Positions 23,191-29,855 of a stretch of DNA of 64,000 nt are shown here, one piece after another; position 1 is the first letter of the stretch; every line of letters starts with the position of its first letter. Source of the stretch: a virus; IMG/VR virus record IMGVR_UViG_3300011113_000581, positions 24,134-88,133 of that record. One strand, written 5' to 3'. The translations under genes were made by a program, and so were the position numbers. The notes under the pieces are model-generated. The model was given only the letters and a program-made list of their open reading frames with translations, did no database searches and was not told where the DNA came from.

Positions 23191-23461
23191 TAGTAGTTAC
23201 AGGAACTTTGTTGAGTTGAAGTGAATCTAATGTGTGTACTGCTATGTCAATACCAACGAATGAAACAAGATCTTGAATGATCTCATCTTTGTGCTCGTGG
23301 TAGTACTCAGACAGTGACAGCTCTGCAAGCTTAAACAAAGTATTGAGATCCATTAGATCTACAATCTGTGCAATAGCTGCATCTCTTACTAGATCCCATG
23401 TGTGCTCAGGAATGTTGTCATTGATTTGTTGAATGAGTTGTTGTAGTTCTTCAGGTTGCAT
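23171..23461 (-). CDS. Hypothetical 96-aa acidic helical protein
   Basis: Start ATG 23461 (MQPEELQQLIQQ), directly after the T-rich tail of the hairpin at 23472-23489; upstream in-frame starts would translate that hairpin. All-helical, acidic. Not recognised. Confidence 0.5.
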   Translation of the reverse strand: MQPEELQQLIQQINDNIPEHTWDLVRDAAIAQIVDLMDLNTLFKLAELSLSEYYHEHKDEIIQDLVSFVGIDIAVHTLDSLQLNKVPVTTNEMSEV

Positions 23462-23471
23462 AAAAGAAAGA

Positions 23472-23489
23472 CCCCCGTTTACACGGGGG
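23472..23489 (-). terminator. Terminator-like hairpin directly before a start codon
   Basis: CCCCCGT-GTAA-ACGGGGG, a 7-bp GC stem with a GNRA tetraloop, followed on the minus strand by TCTTTCTTTT and then ATG 23461. Either terminates the 118-aa gene upstream or serves as an attenuator. The second case in this window of a terminator-like hairpin touching a start codon. Confidence 0.65.
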
Positions 23490-23513
23490 CTGGCTTGCAC
23501 TTCGTTAGTTAGT

Positions 23514-23870
23514 TTAAGCTGCTTGAGCACTGGTGTCAATGATGTTATCCATCATGCCAGCCTCACGCATTTTATCTAGCATTGCGCACATAACAGTTGC
23601 ATGCTCATGTGTTTTATCCATAAAAGCTTTGGCACGTTCAGCAGTAATGGTATGAACGGTACCATTAGCTTCAATGTATTGCCAGCTACCATCAGGCATT
23701 GGCTGCCCTTGGAGCGCAAGACGTTCTGAGTTACGTACGTACCTGAACTCAAGATTGTGACAATCAGTAAGACCGTCTACATCAGTCCAAGTTAGGCCAA
23801 GATTGTAACGCTTATCCTCATCCATGTAACCATGGGGCTGAGGAATAAGATGTTTGAAGTAGGAAAGCAT
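23514..23870 (-). CDS. Hypothetical 118-aa protein
   Basis: Mixed alpha/beta protein (LGLTWTDVDGLTDCHNLEFRYVRN ... GSWQYIEANGTVHTITAER). Expressed behind a class B leader. Not recognised. Confidence 0.5.
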   Translation of the reverse strand: MLSYFKHLIPQPHGYMDEDKRYNLGLTWTDVDGLTDCHNLEFRYVRNSERLALQGQPMPDGSWQYIEANGTVHTITAERAKAFMDKTHEHATVMCAMLDKMREAGMMDNIIDTSAQAA

Positions 23871-23898
23871 GGTTTTAAATTAAGTGTGGATTGGTACC

Positions 23899-23926
23899 CT
23901 GGGACTTATACCTTACGGATGCCCAG
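23899..23926 (-). promoter_or_regulatory. Class B leader element (copy 1)
   Basis: Minus strand CTGGGCATC, a short inner hairpin CCGTAAGG, then TATAAGTCCCAG. Ends 29 nt before the start at 23870. Family described under Findings. Confidence 0.65.
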
Positions 23927-23929
23927 TTT

Positions 23930-24430
23930 TTATGTTACATATTTATTATTAAGAATATAATGCAATGTTCCTTTAGAACTAATATTAAATTTTTCCATTA
24001 AAGCTTTATATCCTAAACCATTTGAATGATCGTTTTTAATCTGATTAATTTGATCTTTTGTGTATTTGCGTATACAACTTGATGCTTTAATTGCATGATT
24101 CAATCGTTGTTTTGAACATCTGTCTAACATGTTTTCTGTTTGAGTTCCAATGCAAATATTGTCAAACGAATTATCTTTACTATTTCCATTTAAATGTCTA
24201 ACAACTATGCCAACTTCAAATAATTTTTCTTGATATTTTTCATACGCAACTAAACGATGCAGAAATACTTTATGTGTTTTTGTACTTATTTTTAAATTAA
24301 AAAATAAATAGCCAGACTGAGAGCAACTTAATTTTAAAGGTTCTTTCTTGCGAATACCATAAACAATATTATTTTTTACTCGATAGCCTTTTCGATAAGC
24401 ACATATTAAAGCGGTTTGAGCTTGATTCAT
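23930..24430 (-). CDS. HNH homing-type endonuclease
   Basis: 166 aa from ATG 24430; earlier in-frame codons belong to the tRNA. FLHRLVAYEKY ... VVRHLNGNSKDNSFDNICIGT is the HNH core with its NDNR-type segment, and the C-terminus has an HTH-like DNA-binding region (GLGYKALMEKFNISSKGTLHYIL). It begins 16 nt after the tRNA-Leu gene, a common insertion point for free-standing homing genes. Confidence 0.8.
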   Translation of the reverse strand: MNQAQTALICAYRKGYRVKNNIVYGIRKKEPLKLSCSQSGYLFFNLKISTKTHKVFLHRLVAYEKYQEKLFEVGIVVRHLNGNSKDNSFDNICIGTQTENMLDRCSKQRLNHAIKASSCIRKYTKDQINQIKNDHSNGLGYKALMEKFNISSKGTLHYILNNKYVT

Positions 24431-24445
24431 AAATAATAAAAAGAC

Positions 24446-24520
24446 TGCCGACGACAGGATTCGAACCTGCACTTGAGTGATTTTAAGTCACTTACCTTCT
24501 TCCAATTGGGTTACGTCGGC
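24446..24520 (-). tRNA. tRNA-Leu(UAA), atypical
   Basis: Seven-base acceptor GCCGACG/CGTCGGC is perfect, T-arm GCAGG-TTCGAAT-CCTGT, anticodon stem AGTGA/TCACT with loop CTTAAAA gives anticodon UAA (reads UUA). Discriminator A, no encoded CCA, and TTTTT follows. Bacterial tRNA-Leu normally has a long variable arm; here it is about 5 nt. The 5' 33 nt overlap the coding sequence upstream, whose stop codon lies in the anticodon stem. Confidence 0.85.
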
Positions 24521-24727
24521 ATTACTTGGATTTACACTCACATCTATTGATGTGTGATACCAAGTGTGATCATGAGGTAATGGTTCACAGCCGTAGTCCC
24601 ACGTATCGTAATCATCTTCGTTACGTGGATCCTCAATCAATATGTATTGAGGTGAATGATCATGGATGTATTCACCAAGGTTTGCCATGGCCATGGCAAG
24701 TAATTGTTCGTCTGTGTAGTTAGTCAT
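24488..24727 (-). CDS. Hypothetical 79-aa acidic protein overlapping the tRNA
   Basis: Asp/His/Tyr-rich (IEDPRNEDDYDTWDYGCEPLPHDHTWYH). Its last eleven codons including the stop (ADVTQLEEGK-stop) are also the 5' half of tRNA-Leu. A strong hairpin (24734-24767) lies 7 nt upstream of the ATG. Not recognised. Confidence 0.55.
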   Translation of the reverse strand: MTNYTDEQLLAMAMANLGEYIHDHSPQYILIEDPRNEDDYDTWDYGCEPLPHDHTWYHTSIDVSVNPSNADVTQLEEGK

Positions 24728-24733
24728 TGGGTG

Positions 24734-24767
24734 TGACCCGCCCTATTGTCGAGGATAGGACGGGTCA
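24734..24767 (-). promoter_or_regulatory. Strong intergenic hairpin
   Basis: Minus strand TGACCCG...CCTAT and ATAGG...CGGGTCA, a 12-bp stem with one opposed T/G position and an 8-nt loop. It sits between the PcfJ-like stop and the next start, with no T-run. RNA processing site, 3' stabiliser or regulatory leader. Confidence 0.55.
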
Positions 24768-24778
24768 GCCTGTGGGGG

Positions 24779-26530
24779 CTATGCAGATGCTAGCGCAGAT
24801 TCGCGTTTGGTCAACGCTTTACTGAAAGCAGTTGTGTAAAGCTCACGTTCCTCATCCGTAAGCCTGGCATTACCAATACCAGCGATCTGTTTGACAGACA
24901 TCATACCCATGTTTACTTCTAGTTGAATGGTAAACATTGGTTTGCCATCAATCATGCACAACACAATGAAGTGTTTCTTTTTACGAACACCATCTGCATA
25001 ACCACTGGCACTACCGACGCAATTACGTACGGCTTGTCCCCAAGCAGCTAGTTGATGCGTGTCAACTGGCTGGAAGAATGTCCACTTGCTGGAACCAAGT
25101 TCAAGTTTGACTGGTTCAGGAAACAAATCTTGGGGTAGTGATTCATTTTTGTTCTTAACTTTCCAGGCAACAGATTGGATGTGATCATGGAACTCCATAA
25201 GTCTCCAACGTTTTGGAACGTCAAGAGTCAATGGTTCTGTTGCGCACTCGTTGTGTGCAAGTACAGTATCTAACATTGAAATAGTATCACCCCAGTTGGA
25301 ATAATAAAAACGTGGATGCTGCAATTCTTCATCGTAAGTAAAACGAGTACGTGTGCTATTCATTTCTTTATCATATTCTTTTTCAAGGATAGAAAAGAAA
25401 GAAGCAACAGGCATATGTTTGTTTAACCAAGCTTGTGTTAGAAGTGAGCCATAACGTGTTGATTGAAAACTCAACAATTGATTAATGTGAGATTGATAAT
25501 AATCAATAGGGCAGTTAGGCCAAACTTCATACACCCAATTAATCGTATTAAACAAAACATGGATTTGAGACCATGGTGCACGAATAGATTTAAGCAGTTG
25601 ATTTTTAGAATTATAAAAGCTTGCATTAACTTCATCACATTTTGCTTGAATCCATTTTTTGAAGAATGGAGTAGCAATAATGTGTAGTAGTTTATTTAGC
25701 CTTCGATAAATATCACCGTCATAACCACTACCGTGTGCATAGTGAGTAATAAGTTTGAACAATAAGTCATATGAAATTACAGCTTTAGTAATGTCATGTT
25801 GCTGCCAATAATCTTTGCATTGGTGTCCGTAACGATAGTCATTAGTAAAGATTACGCAAGCTGGATTGATTGCCTGGAGCCGAGCAAAGGTTGATCGACT
25901 ATCAGACCACATAGGAATAGTGTTAAACAGTTGATCTTCAAATCCTTTTAGTTGTTGAGACAAGTTGCCAGACTTTTTATAATAGCTTTGAACACTTGGA
26001 ATGTTCCAGTTTTTAGCATCGTGACCATCAATAATATCTTGTTTAGTTACTAGTTCGTTGTATGTAAAATATTGAACTCGACCAACATGATATGTAAATA
26101 GTTTGTTTGGATTGTCAATATTTAAATGTTGACGAATCTTATGTGGAAGCATCCTGTGTGCAGATGCATTGTCTTTGAATGCATATGAGTAGCCATAAAC
26201 ATATTGATTTTCTTGTCCTTTGGGTGGTAACCATGCTGCATACCACACTTGCTCAAAGTGATACAAGATTGCGTACGGTGTTACTACACGATCAATAATT
26301 CGTGTGAACAGTTGATAACGATCAGGTGCTGCCTGTGAGTTAATATTGTCAATAGCATCGTTATACAATGATGCTGGCAATACTTCAGTTGGAATAAGTT
26401 GATTAGGTTTACCTAGTGGATGTGTAGCTTTCTTAGTTTTGTTAGTTGTTTTCTGCTGTTTAGCCAATGCTTTAAGAGCTGGGTCATACGCCATCAACTC
26501 TTGTTGCAGTTGAGCAGGAAGACGGAATTG
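24779..26530 (-). CDS. PcfJ-like protein
   Basis: 583 aa from ATG 26530; the longer frame to 26578 would translate the class A leader. The C-terminal 130 residues carry the PcfJ pattern: WGQAVRNCVGSASGYADGVRKKKHFIVLCMIDGKPMFTIQLE ... VKQIAGIGNARL. PcfJ was named from a conjugative plasmid and occurs in many phages; function unknown. The N-terminal 400 residues are Gln/Asn/Tyr-rich and unmatched. Confidence 0.6.
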   Translation of the reverse strand, partial: QFRLPAQLQQELMAYDPALKALAKQQKTTNKTKKATHPLGKPNQLIPTEVLPASLYNDAIDNINSQAAPDRYQLFTRIIDRVVTPYAILYHFEQVWYAAWLPPKGQENQYVYGYSYAFKDNASAHRMLPHKIRQHLNIDNPNKLFTYHVGRVQYFTYNELVTKQDIIDGHDAKNWNIPSVQSYYKKSGNLSQQLKGFEDQLFNTIPMWSDSRSTFARLQAINPACVIFTNDYRYGHQCKDYWQQHDITKAVISYDLLFKLITHYAHGSGYDGDIYRRLNKLLHIIATPFFKKWIQAKCDEVNASFYNSKNQLLKSIRAPWSQIHVLFNTINWVYEVWPNCPIDYYQSHINQLLSFQSTRYGSLLTQAWLNKHMPVASFFSILEKEYDKEMNSTRTRFTYDEELQHPRFYYSNWGDTISMLDTVLAHNECATEPLTLDVPKRWRLMEFHDHIQSVAWKVKNKNESLPQDLFPEPVKLELGSSKWTFFQPVDTHQLAAWGQAVRNCVGSASGYADGVRKKKHFIVLCMIDGKPMFTIQLEVNMGMMSVKQIAGIGNARLTDEERELYTTAFSKALTKRESALASA

Positions 26531-26563
26531 CATAGTGAGTTCGGAGTGAGTGTGTGGTGTTGA

Positions 26564-26590
26564 GCAGTTTAACGTCATGCTCAGGACGTT
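26564..26590 (-). promoter_or_regulatory. Class A leader element (copy 5)
   Basis: Minus strand AACGTC, CTGAGCAT, GACGTT, then AAACTGC. Perfect six-base arms. Ends 34 nt before the PcfJ-like start and begins 4 nt after the upstream stop. Confidence 0.7.
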
Positions 26591-26593
26591 GGA

Positions 26594-26794
26594 TCAGATG
26601 CGCATTATTTCTTCACCATTACGGGTAAAGACAATGGCATCATCATAATCATCCATGTACTCTTGCAAAGTCATGGTCTTGTCTGGTGTAAAGACAGGCA
26701 TCTGGTTTGCAAACCCAAATGCACTATATACACGACCTTTAGGACCACGGATAACAAGGTACCAACGTTTAAATTCAATAGAGAAACCAATCAT
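26594..26794 (-). CDS. Hypothetical 66-aa protein
   Basis: Beta-rich (KRWYLVIRGPKGRVYSAFGFANQMPVF) then an acidic YMDDYDDAIVF segment. Starts 3 nt after the upstream stop. Not recognised. Confidence 0.5.
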   Translation of the reverse strand: MIGFSIEFKRWYLVIRGPKGRVYSAFGFANQMPVFTPDKTMTLQEYMDDYDDAIVFTRNGEEIMRI

Positions 26795-26796
26795 GA

Positions 26797-27054
26797 TTAA
26801 TAGTAATCAGAGTTGTCTACAACGATAGGATGCCACTGGAGACCCAAGCTGTTAAGGTAGTCAATAAAGCTGCCTTCGTTAGTTGGAATAGTTTGGTCAG
26901 CATCAACATAGAAAGATGCTTGACATAATCCAGGAACATATTCAGGTGGATCAATATGCGTTGCTTGATATTTGAGATGTGCATCTTCAACCATTGCAGT
27001 AACTGTGACATGATCATCTTTGATGGTTGTTTCTTCAATTGAAATAATTGACAT
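26797..27054 (-). CDS. Hypothetical 85-aa protein
   Basis: Beta-rich acidic protein (VTVTAMVEDAHLKYQATHIDPPEYVPGL). First of a pair with 26594-26794. Not recognised. The 80 nt upstream hold a TACTATTAGTA palindrome and a C-rich tract but no class A or B element. Confidence 0.5.
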   Translation of the reverse strand: MSIISIEETTIKDDHVTVTAMVEDAHLKYQATHIDPPEYVPGLCQASFYVDADQTIPTNEGSFIDYLNSLGLQWHPIVVDNSDYY

Positions 27055-27134
27055 GAGTAGTGTGAATAGATGAAGTGTTGTTGTTACTAATAGTATCTAC
27101 GTGGTACAGGTTTTGAGGGGGGTCCTAGGGGGGA

Positions 27135-27338
27135 TTATTTGTTTGCAGTAGTTAGTTGCTCTGTTTTAGCAAACATTCCATTAGGACCATACTTCTCAAC
27201 AACATCAGGAAATGTGTCGAGTAAACGCTGACGGTTTTTAGGATCTGCATATCGGAGAGCAAGTCCCAATGCAGAGATGAATGAACCACCCATAGTTTCC
27301 ATACGGGTGACAAGTTCAGTGAATTGAATTGGTGTCAT
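27135..27338 (-). CDS. Hypothetical 67-aa helical protein
   Basis: Small helical protein (FISALGLALRYADPKNRQRLLDTFPDVVEKYG). Behind class B copy 2. Its TAA is followed by an unusual tract, CCCCCCTAGGACCCCCC. Not recognised. Confidence 0.5.
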   Translation of the reverse strand: MTPIQFTELVTRMETMGGSFISALGLALRYADPKNRQRLLDTFPDVVEKYGPNGMFAKTEQLTTANK

Positions 27339-27360
27339 AGTTGTTAAGGTTGAGGTGAAT

Positions 27361-27400
27361 GCTGGGACTTACACACTATACTTACGTTAGTGATGCCCAG
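27361..27400 (-). promoter_or_regulatory. Class B leader element (copy 2)
   Basis: Minus strand CTGGGCATC, inner CACTA/TAGTG hairpin, then TGTAAGTCCCAGC. Ends 23 nt before the start at 27338 and begins 8 nt after the upstream stop. Confidence 0.7.
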
Positions 27401-27407
27401 TGTTTCT

Positions 27408-27605
27408 TTAAAATAATTTAATATTTCGTTTACTCAATCCTGTGCCTGGGATACTAATAGATCCAAGGACACCAGATTTGCGAGCGTTAAGTGTTAGCTG
27501 GAATGGACCAAGTTTGAATGATTTGGTATACGATTTGATACCATGTTCAGTTAAGTTAAAGCCAGCGATAGTGCGGTCAAAGTTAATAGGTGATTTCTTT
27601 GTCAT
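27408..27605 (-). CDS. DUF4236-like small protein
   Basis: 65 aa from ATG 27605, which shares bases with the upstream stop. FQLTLNARKSGVLGSISIPGTGLS matches DUF4236 (N-x-S-K-S-G-x-S ... PGTG-S). Such domains occur in bacterial and phage proteins of unknown function. Confidence 0.55.
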   Translation of the reverse strand: MTKKSPINFDRTIAGFNLTEHGIKSYTKSFKLGPFQLTLNARKSGVLGSISIPGTGLSKRNIKLF

Positions 27606-27928
27606 TACCAATCTCCATTACTAAAAGATTGAGTTACAACAAATGAAAGACTAAAAGCTTCTTCTTCAATTTCATTATCATCTGGTGTATAGTATCGAGC
27701 TTCAAAGCCACCAGATCCTGTTGTCTTACATTCAATAGCTCGATATAAAAGATTACGACATGAATTTTTCATGCGATTAATAGTTGGTACAGAGTGACCA
27801 GGCTCACCAATTGTATTAACCCATTTCCAATCCAAGGCATGCATTGTAATCAAAACTTTCTCAAAGTTAAAACGTTCGAGAAGATCTTCGATGAGTTCGG
27901 ATTGATGATCAGTAATTGTGAAAGTCAT
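27605..27928 (-). CDS. Hypothetical 107-aa protein
   Basis: Helical then beta (LIEDLLERFNFEKVLITMHALDWKWVN ... GGFEARYYTPDDNEIEEEAFSLSFVVTQSF). Start overlaps the stop of the 27-aa membrane peptide. Not recognised. Confidence 0.5.
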   Translation of the reverse strand: MTFTITDHQSELIEDLLERFNFEKVLITMHALDWKWVNTIGEPGHSVPTINRMKNSCRNLLYRAIECKTTGSGGFEARYYTPDDNEIEEEAFSLSFVVTQSFSNGDW

Positions 27929-28008
27929 ACTGATTTAATGAATTGAATGATTAAGTATGTGCCACATATAAAGAATGTGCACAATACAAATGCTTCAGGC
28001 CAGCTCAT
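27925..28008 (-). CDS. 27-aa membrane peptide
   Basis: MSWPEAFVLCTFFICGTYLIIQFIKSV: a single hydrophobic helix with two Cys and a basic end. Both ends use ATGA overlaps: its ATG overlaps the stop of 28005-28286, and its TGA overlaps the ATG at 27928. This exact fit makes a real, coupled small gene likely. Function unknown. Confidence 0.6.
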   Translation of the reverse strand: MSWPEAFVLCTFFICGTYLIIQFIKSV

Positions 28009-28286
28009 GGTTTGTTGTAGATAGTTCCTTTACGTTTGTAAAGGTCAAACCCTTCCATTGTCTTGGTGTCAAGAAATGTCCAAGGCCCAATGTTGGCACA
28101 GCCAATTAAGTAGTAGAACCGATAGAAGCCTGGGTTTTCATCCCACTCTTCATCGGTACACATGAGTTTAGATCCAACGCCAAGACTATTCTTGCGTTGG
28201 GTAACCCATATGTCACCTGGCTGAGCAGGCAGGTGACGTGTATTAGGTTGAGTCTTTGTTTGAGTCTTTGGTTTAGTTATGGTCAT
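28005..28286 (-). CDS. Hypothetical 93-aa protein
   Basis: Thr/Lys-rich N-terminus then a compact aromatic domain (GDIWVTQRKNSLGVGSKLMCTDEEWDENPGFYRFYYL). Start overlaps the upstream stop by 4 nt. Not recognised. Confidence 0.5.
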   Translation of the reverse strand: MTITKPKTQTKTQPNTRHLPAQPGDIWVTQRKNSLGVGSKLMCTDEEWDENPGFYRFYYLIGCANIGPWTFLDTKTMEGFDLYKRKGTIYNKP

Positions 28287-28501
28287 TGCAGATCTCCAGG
28301 TATGAGTGCATTGGTGTCTTCATCAGACATATTTGTCATAACAAATTTATTTCCATCGGCGTCTACAAAGCCGCCGACAAAACCAATACCATGTCGATCA
28401 GCAGATTCTTTCATCTTGGCAACGATTGACATAGCTTGCAATCGCTGACTATCAATTGCATCAGGGATGCGTGGTTTAGGTGCGTCGTTAAGTGCGGTCA
28501 T
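28283..28501 (-). CDS. Hypothetical 72-aa protein
   Basis: Contains DRHGIGFVGGFVDADGNKFVMTNMSDEDTN. First gene of a tightly coupled run of five (to 27408), behind class B copy 3. Not recognised. Confidence 0.5.
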   Translation of the reverse strand: MTALNDAPKPRIPDAIDSQRLQAMSIVAKMKESADRHGIGFVGGFVDADGNKFVMTNMSDEDTNALIPGDLQ

Positions 28502-28528
28502 AGTGAATTAAGTGTGGAATAGTTGAGC

Positions 28529-28571
28529 AAGCTGGGACTTACACGCTTTCTGTCAGAACGATGCCCAGCTT
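28529..28571 (-). promoter_or_regulatory. Class B leader element (copy 3)
   Basis: Minus strand AAGCTGGG-CATC, inner hairpin around GTTCTGACAGAAAGC, then GTGTAAGT-CCCAGCTT. Eight-base outer stem. Ends about 28 nt before the start at 28501. Confidence 0.7.
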
Positions 28572-28577
28572 GTGTTC

Positions 28578-28654
28578 ATAAGCTTACTACTCTCTGTCAA
28601 GGGTAAGCACCCCGTTCATGAGTTGTAACACTCACGTTGAGGGTGAAAGCTTAT
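28578..28654 (-). other. Structured spacer with terminal inverted repeat
   Basis: ATAAGCTT at one end pairs with AAGCTTAT at the other, 61 nt apart, enclosing smaller helices (for example CACCC/GGGTG). It fills the space between the stop at 28671 and class B copy 3. Could be a junction RNA; no T-run. Confidence 0.4.
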
Positions 28655-28670
28655 TGAGAATAGTTCGCAA

Positions 28671-28994
28671 TTACCGATGCATCTCTTGATGTTCTTTCCA
28701 TGCAGCGGCATGCATCTCAGCCATGGTAATAGGTGGTTCACCATAAGAATCTTCTGGCTCACCAGGCCATTCAATTGCTTTCTCTAGGTAGCCAATAGCT
28801 TCCAATAGATATTCATCTGAACCATACGGAAGATCGTTGTATCCCATAGGACGTTTCTCTTCTCGTTGGTAGATAGCTTTAAGTTCTTCGATGATTAGCG
28901 TGATGCGCATATCATCGTTGAGGCGTGGGGTGTATTCACTGCCATCGTGACGAGTATACGTCTGGCTAGTGAAGTAAAGTTCGTGTTTGCCCAT
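28671..28994 (-). CDS. Hypothetical 107-aa protein
   Basis: Acidic helical (DDMRITLIIEELKAIYQREEKRPMGYNDLP) ending EMHAAAWKEHQEMHR. The MAEMHAAA motif near its end recurs as MSEMHAAM in the gene at 30880, hinting at a shared origin. Behind class B copy 4. Confidence 0.5.
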   Translation of the reverse strand: MGKHELYFTSQTYTRHDGSEYTPRLNDDMRITLIIEELKAIYQREEKRPMGYNDLPYGSDEYLLEAIGYLEKAIEWPGEPEDSYGEPPITMAEMHAAAWKEHQEMHR

Positions 28995-29022
28995 AGTGTG
29001 ATTGCTGTAGGTTTGGGTTGAT

Positions 29023-29063
29023 GCTGGGACTTACACCACGTACTTATGTAGTGGATGCCCAGC
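29023..29063 (-). promoter_or_regulatory. Class B leader element (copy 4)
   Basis: Minus strand GCTGGGCATC, inner CCACTAC.../...GTACGTGG hairpin, then TGTAAGTCCCAGC. Ends 28-29 nt before the start at 28994. A duplicated GCCAATACTA lies just upstream (around 29070-29105). Confidence 0.7.
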
Positions 29064-29128
29064 TTGTAGTATTGGCACTATTACCAATACATGGGTAGTA
29101 TTGGCAAATCTTACGTGCTATTCAATAT

Positions 29129-29482
29129 TTAAATTAGACCAAGCAATGAGAGCCAGGAGTCTGGATGGTCGGGTTCTACTTCGTCATCACCTGGGGTGAA
29201 ACAGACTGAGTCGAACGCCCACTCCTCAATGTCCTCGTTGCTTGGGATTTCGTACCAACCCTGGAGGTCTTCGTCAGCGTACTTGGGTTTCCAGTAGAGC
29301 TGGAGTACGCCATGCTTGTCGCGGTAAACGCTGCCGTTTTTGGGGTAGGTGCTGAGGTCTCCAAGCTTGATTCCCTTTGGATCAAAGGTGATGTCAGCTT
29401 GGAACTGCTCTGTTCCTTCTTCTTCTGAGAAGGGAACATAACCGAAGGACTCAGCGATTTGTTGGGTGACGGGGTGAAGCAT
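29129..29482 (-). CDS. Hypothetical 117-aa acidic protein
   Basis: Rich in Asp/Glu/Trp (YADEDLQGWYEIPSNEDIEEWAFDSVCFTPGDDEVEPDHPDSW). Good protein character and balanced codon use. It overlaps most of another open frame (29176-29571). Not recognised. Confidence 0.55.
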   Translation of the reverse strand: MLHPVTQQIAESFGYVPFSEEEGTEQFQADITFDPKGIKLGDLSTYPKNGSVYRDKHGVLQLYWKPKYADEDLQGWYEIPSNEDIEEWAFDSVCFTPGDDEVEPDHPDSWLSLLGLI

Positions 29483-29571
29483 AAGATTAGTTCTGTGATA
29501 AGGATGGAAATGATTGCGATGATGTGAATAAACACATCGTCTTCATGTTGTGTAATTGGTTGATTAGTCAT
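29176..29571 (-). CDS. Possible overlapping membrane-protein gene, 131 aa
   Basis: ATG 29571 overlaps the upstream TAA as ATGACTAA, the same junction used at 21895-21902. Residues 12-33 (DVFIHIIAIISILITELILCFT) are a convincing membrane helix encoded in otherwise unassigned DNA. The remaining 95 residues are Ser/Thr/Lys-rich and lie over 29129-29482 in another frame. The N-terminal part is likely real; the length of the overlap is doubtful. Confidence 0.4.
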   Translation of the reverse strand: MTNQPITQHEDDVFIHIIAIISILITELILCFTPSPNKSLSPSVMFPSQKKKEQSSSKLTSPLIQRESSLETSAPTPKTAAFTATSMAYSSSTGNPSTLTKTSRVGTKSQATRTLRSGRSTQSVSPQVMTK

Positions 29572-29758
29572 AGTTAGAAATTACGTAACGTTCGTTGTAA
29601 TAATCACAAGCATTGCGTTCGGCACTAGAGATTTCATCAATGCCATCCCATTCGCTTTGCTCGGATTCACGCATAGCTTGCTCTTGCTGGTACGCAAAAT
29701 CAGCCCATGCATCTAGAAAATCTGCATTGTAGTTCTCATCAAATGGTTGAGTTGTCAT
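29564..29758 (-). CDS. Hypothetical 64-aa acidic protein
   Basis: Start ATG 29758 (MTTQPFDENYN), behind class A copy 6. Acidic, with DFLDAWADFAYQQEQAMRESEQSEWDG. Not recognised. Confidence 0.5.
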   Translation of the reverse strand: MTTQPFDENYNADFLDAWADFAYQQEQAMRESEQSEWDGIDEISSAERNACDYYNERYVISNYD

Positions 29759-29781
29759 GCAATGAATTGACAAAGGACTAA

Positions 29782-29806
29782 GCAGTTTAACGTCATACTC
29801 AGGACG
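29782..29806 (-). promoter_or_regulatory. Class A leader element (copy 6)
   Basis: Minus strand CGTC, CTGAGTAT, GACG, then TTAAACTGC; ends 24 nt upstream of the start at 29758. Confidence 0.65.
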
Positions 29807-29855
29807 AGTATCAGGAACATGAATAAATGACGTTTATCAGGATTACAAGTAATAG

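Noticed and set aside
13761-29806. Class A elements as ordinary intrinsic terminators
   Set aside because: They lie just after stop codons, but stems are only 4-6 bp, none is followed by a T-run, and the distance to the next start is better conserved than that to the previous stop.
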